Source of the DNA: Firmicutes bacterium HGW-Firmicutes-15
Lineage (GTDB): Bacteria; Bacillota; Syntrophomonadia; Syntrophomonadales; Syntrophomonadaceae
DNA: 64,000 nt
Direction: 5' to 3'
Assembly (NCBI GenBank): GCA_002840245.1
Contig: PHAA01000007.1
Span: forward strand, 148,352 to 212,351
How positions within the stretch are numbered: the stretch's first letter is position 1; every line of letters begins with the position of its first letter. Position numbers and translations under genes: made by a program. This document shows positions 63,913 to 64,000 of this stretch, piece by piece. The notes under the pieces are model-generated. The model worked only from the letters and a program-made list of their open reading frames with translations. It did not search any database and was not told the DNA's origin.

Positions 63913-64000
63913 ACCGCCAACCCCCATCAGTTTTTCATACCTTAATTTTACCATTTTGGGGTTGTTTTCTAAACCTAGTAATGCGTTTTCACACAGCCTG

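Larger units (their letters stand above)
62353..64000 (-). mobile_element. IS1182-family insertion sequence
   Basis: Terminal inverted repeats CAGGCTGTGTGAAAAC occur at 62353-62368 and, inverted, at the right window edge (GTTTTCACACAGCCTG, 63985-64000). They enclose one transposase gene, about 1.65 kb in all, the normal size of IS1182 elements. The right terminal bases and target duplication lie outside the window. The element sits about 137 bases upstream of the activator start codon. Confidence 0.85.

Overview
The window reads as chromosome of an endospore-forming, strictly anaerobic, moderately AT-rich Firmicute (Clostridia, or a Peptococcaceae/Syntrophomonas-like lineage). Sporulation is shown by a Tlp small acid-soluble spore protein, a YhcN/YlaJ spore lipoprotein and a YheC/YheD coat-type ATP-grasp protein. 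A Gram-positive wall is shown by S-layer-homology (SLH) proteins, lipoproteins and ECF transporters. Two sigma-54 activators, an acyl-CoA CoA-transferase, pyruvate carboxylase and a B12-dependent acyl-CoA mutase point to short-chain fatty acid metabolism. The genus cannot be assigned from sequence alone.

Layout. 1-2.9 kb: the N-terminal part of an acetyl/butyryl-CoA CoA-transferase behind a textbook sigma-54 promoter, with its likely GAF-PAS-AAA+ activator just upstream. 3.1-5.6 kb: an ABC-2 exporter. 5.7-9.2 kb: pyruvate carboxylase. 9.4-13.5 kb: an AraC/GyrI regulator, an RluA pseudouridine synthase, spore genes and galE, followed by degenerate coding remnants. 14.1-22.6 kb: a two-component system and a MacAB-like efflux operon that share an 11-bp-periodic operator, a protein with an internal 5-fold repeat, and a broken histidine kinase beside an orphan response regulator. 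22.7-23.1 kb: a candidate structured RNA. 23.2-28.9 kb: YheCD and Mur-ligase-like genes, then a c-di-GMP operon (HD-GYP and GGDEF). 29-33.6 kb: SLH protein, polysaccharide deacetylase, YgcG/LemA, DegV.

33.7-59.5 kb is largely a cobalamin island. It holds late corrinoid assembly and salvage genes (cobQ, cobD, cbiB, cobU), a BtuFCD-type importer whose ATPase carries an extra C-terminal domain, and a second six-gene unit behind an AdoCbl riboswitch. That unit encodes a six-part surface system: an SLH-anchored protein with an intrinsic-factor/transcobalamin-like architecture, a lipoprotein with a transcobalamin-like domain, EcfT, a fused EcfA-EcfA', another SLH-anchored all-alpha repeat protein, and an ECF S component. 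The island ends in a B12-dependent acyl-CoA mutase operon (adenosyltransferase, large and small mutase subunits, MeaB GTPase, a second divergent B12-binding protein). At the two substrate-discriminating positions the large subunit carries Phe and Gln, as in isobutyryl-CoA mutase, rather than the Tyr and Arg of methylmalonyl-CoA mutase. A sigma-54 promoter precedes this operon, and a CBS-PAS-AAA+ activator lies next to it.

62.35-64 kb is an IS1182-family insertion sequence that landed just upstream of that activator.

As a whole: corrinoid is captured at the cell surface, imported by two transporters, completed or salvaged, adenosylated by CobO and delivered to the mutase, with B12-sensing and substrate-sensing (sigma-54) control at the two ends. 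These links are inferred from family knowledge and gene order.
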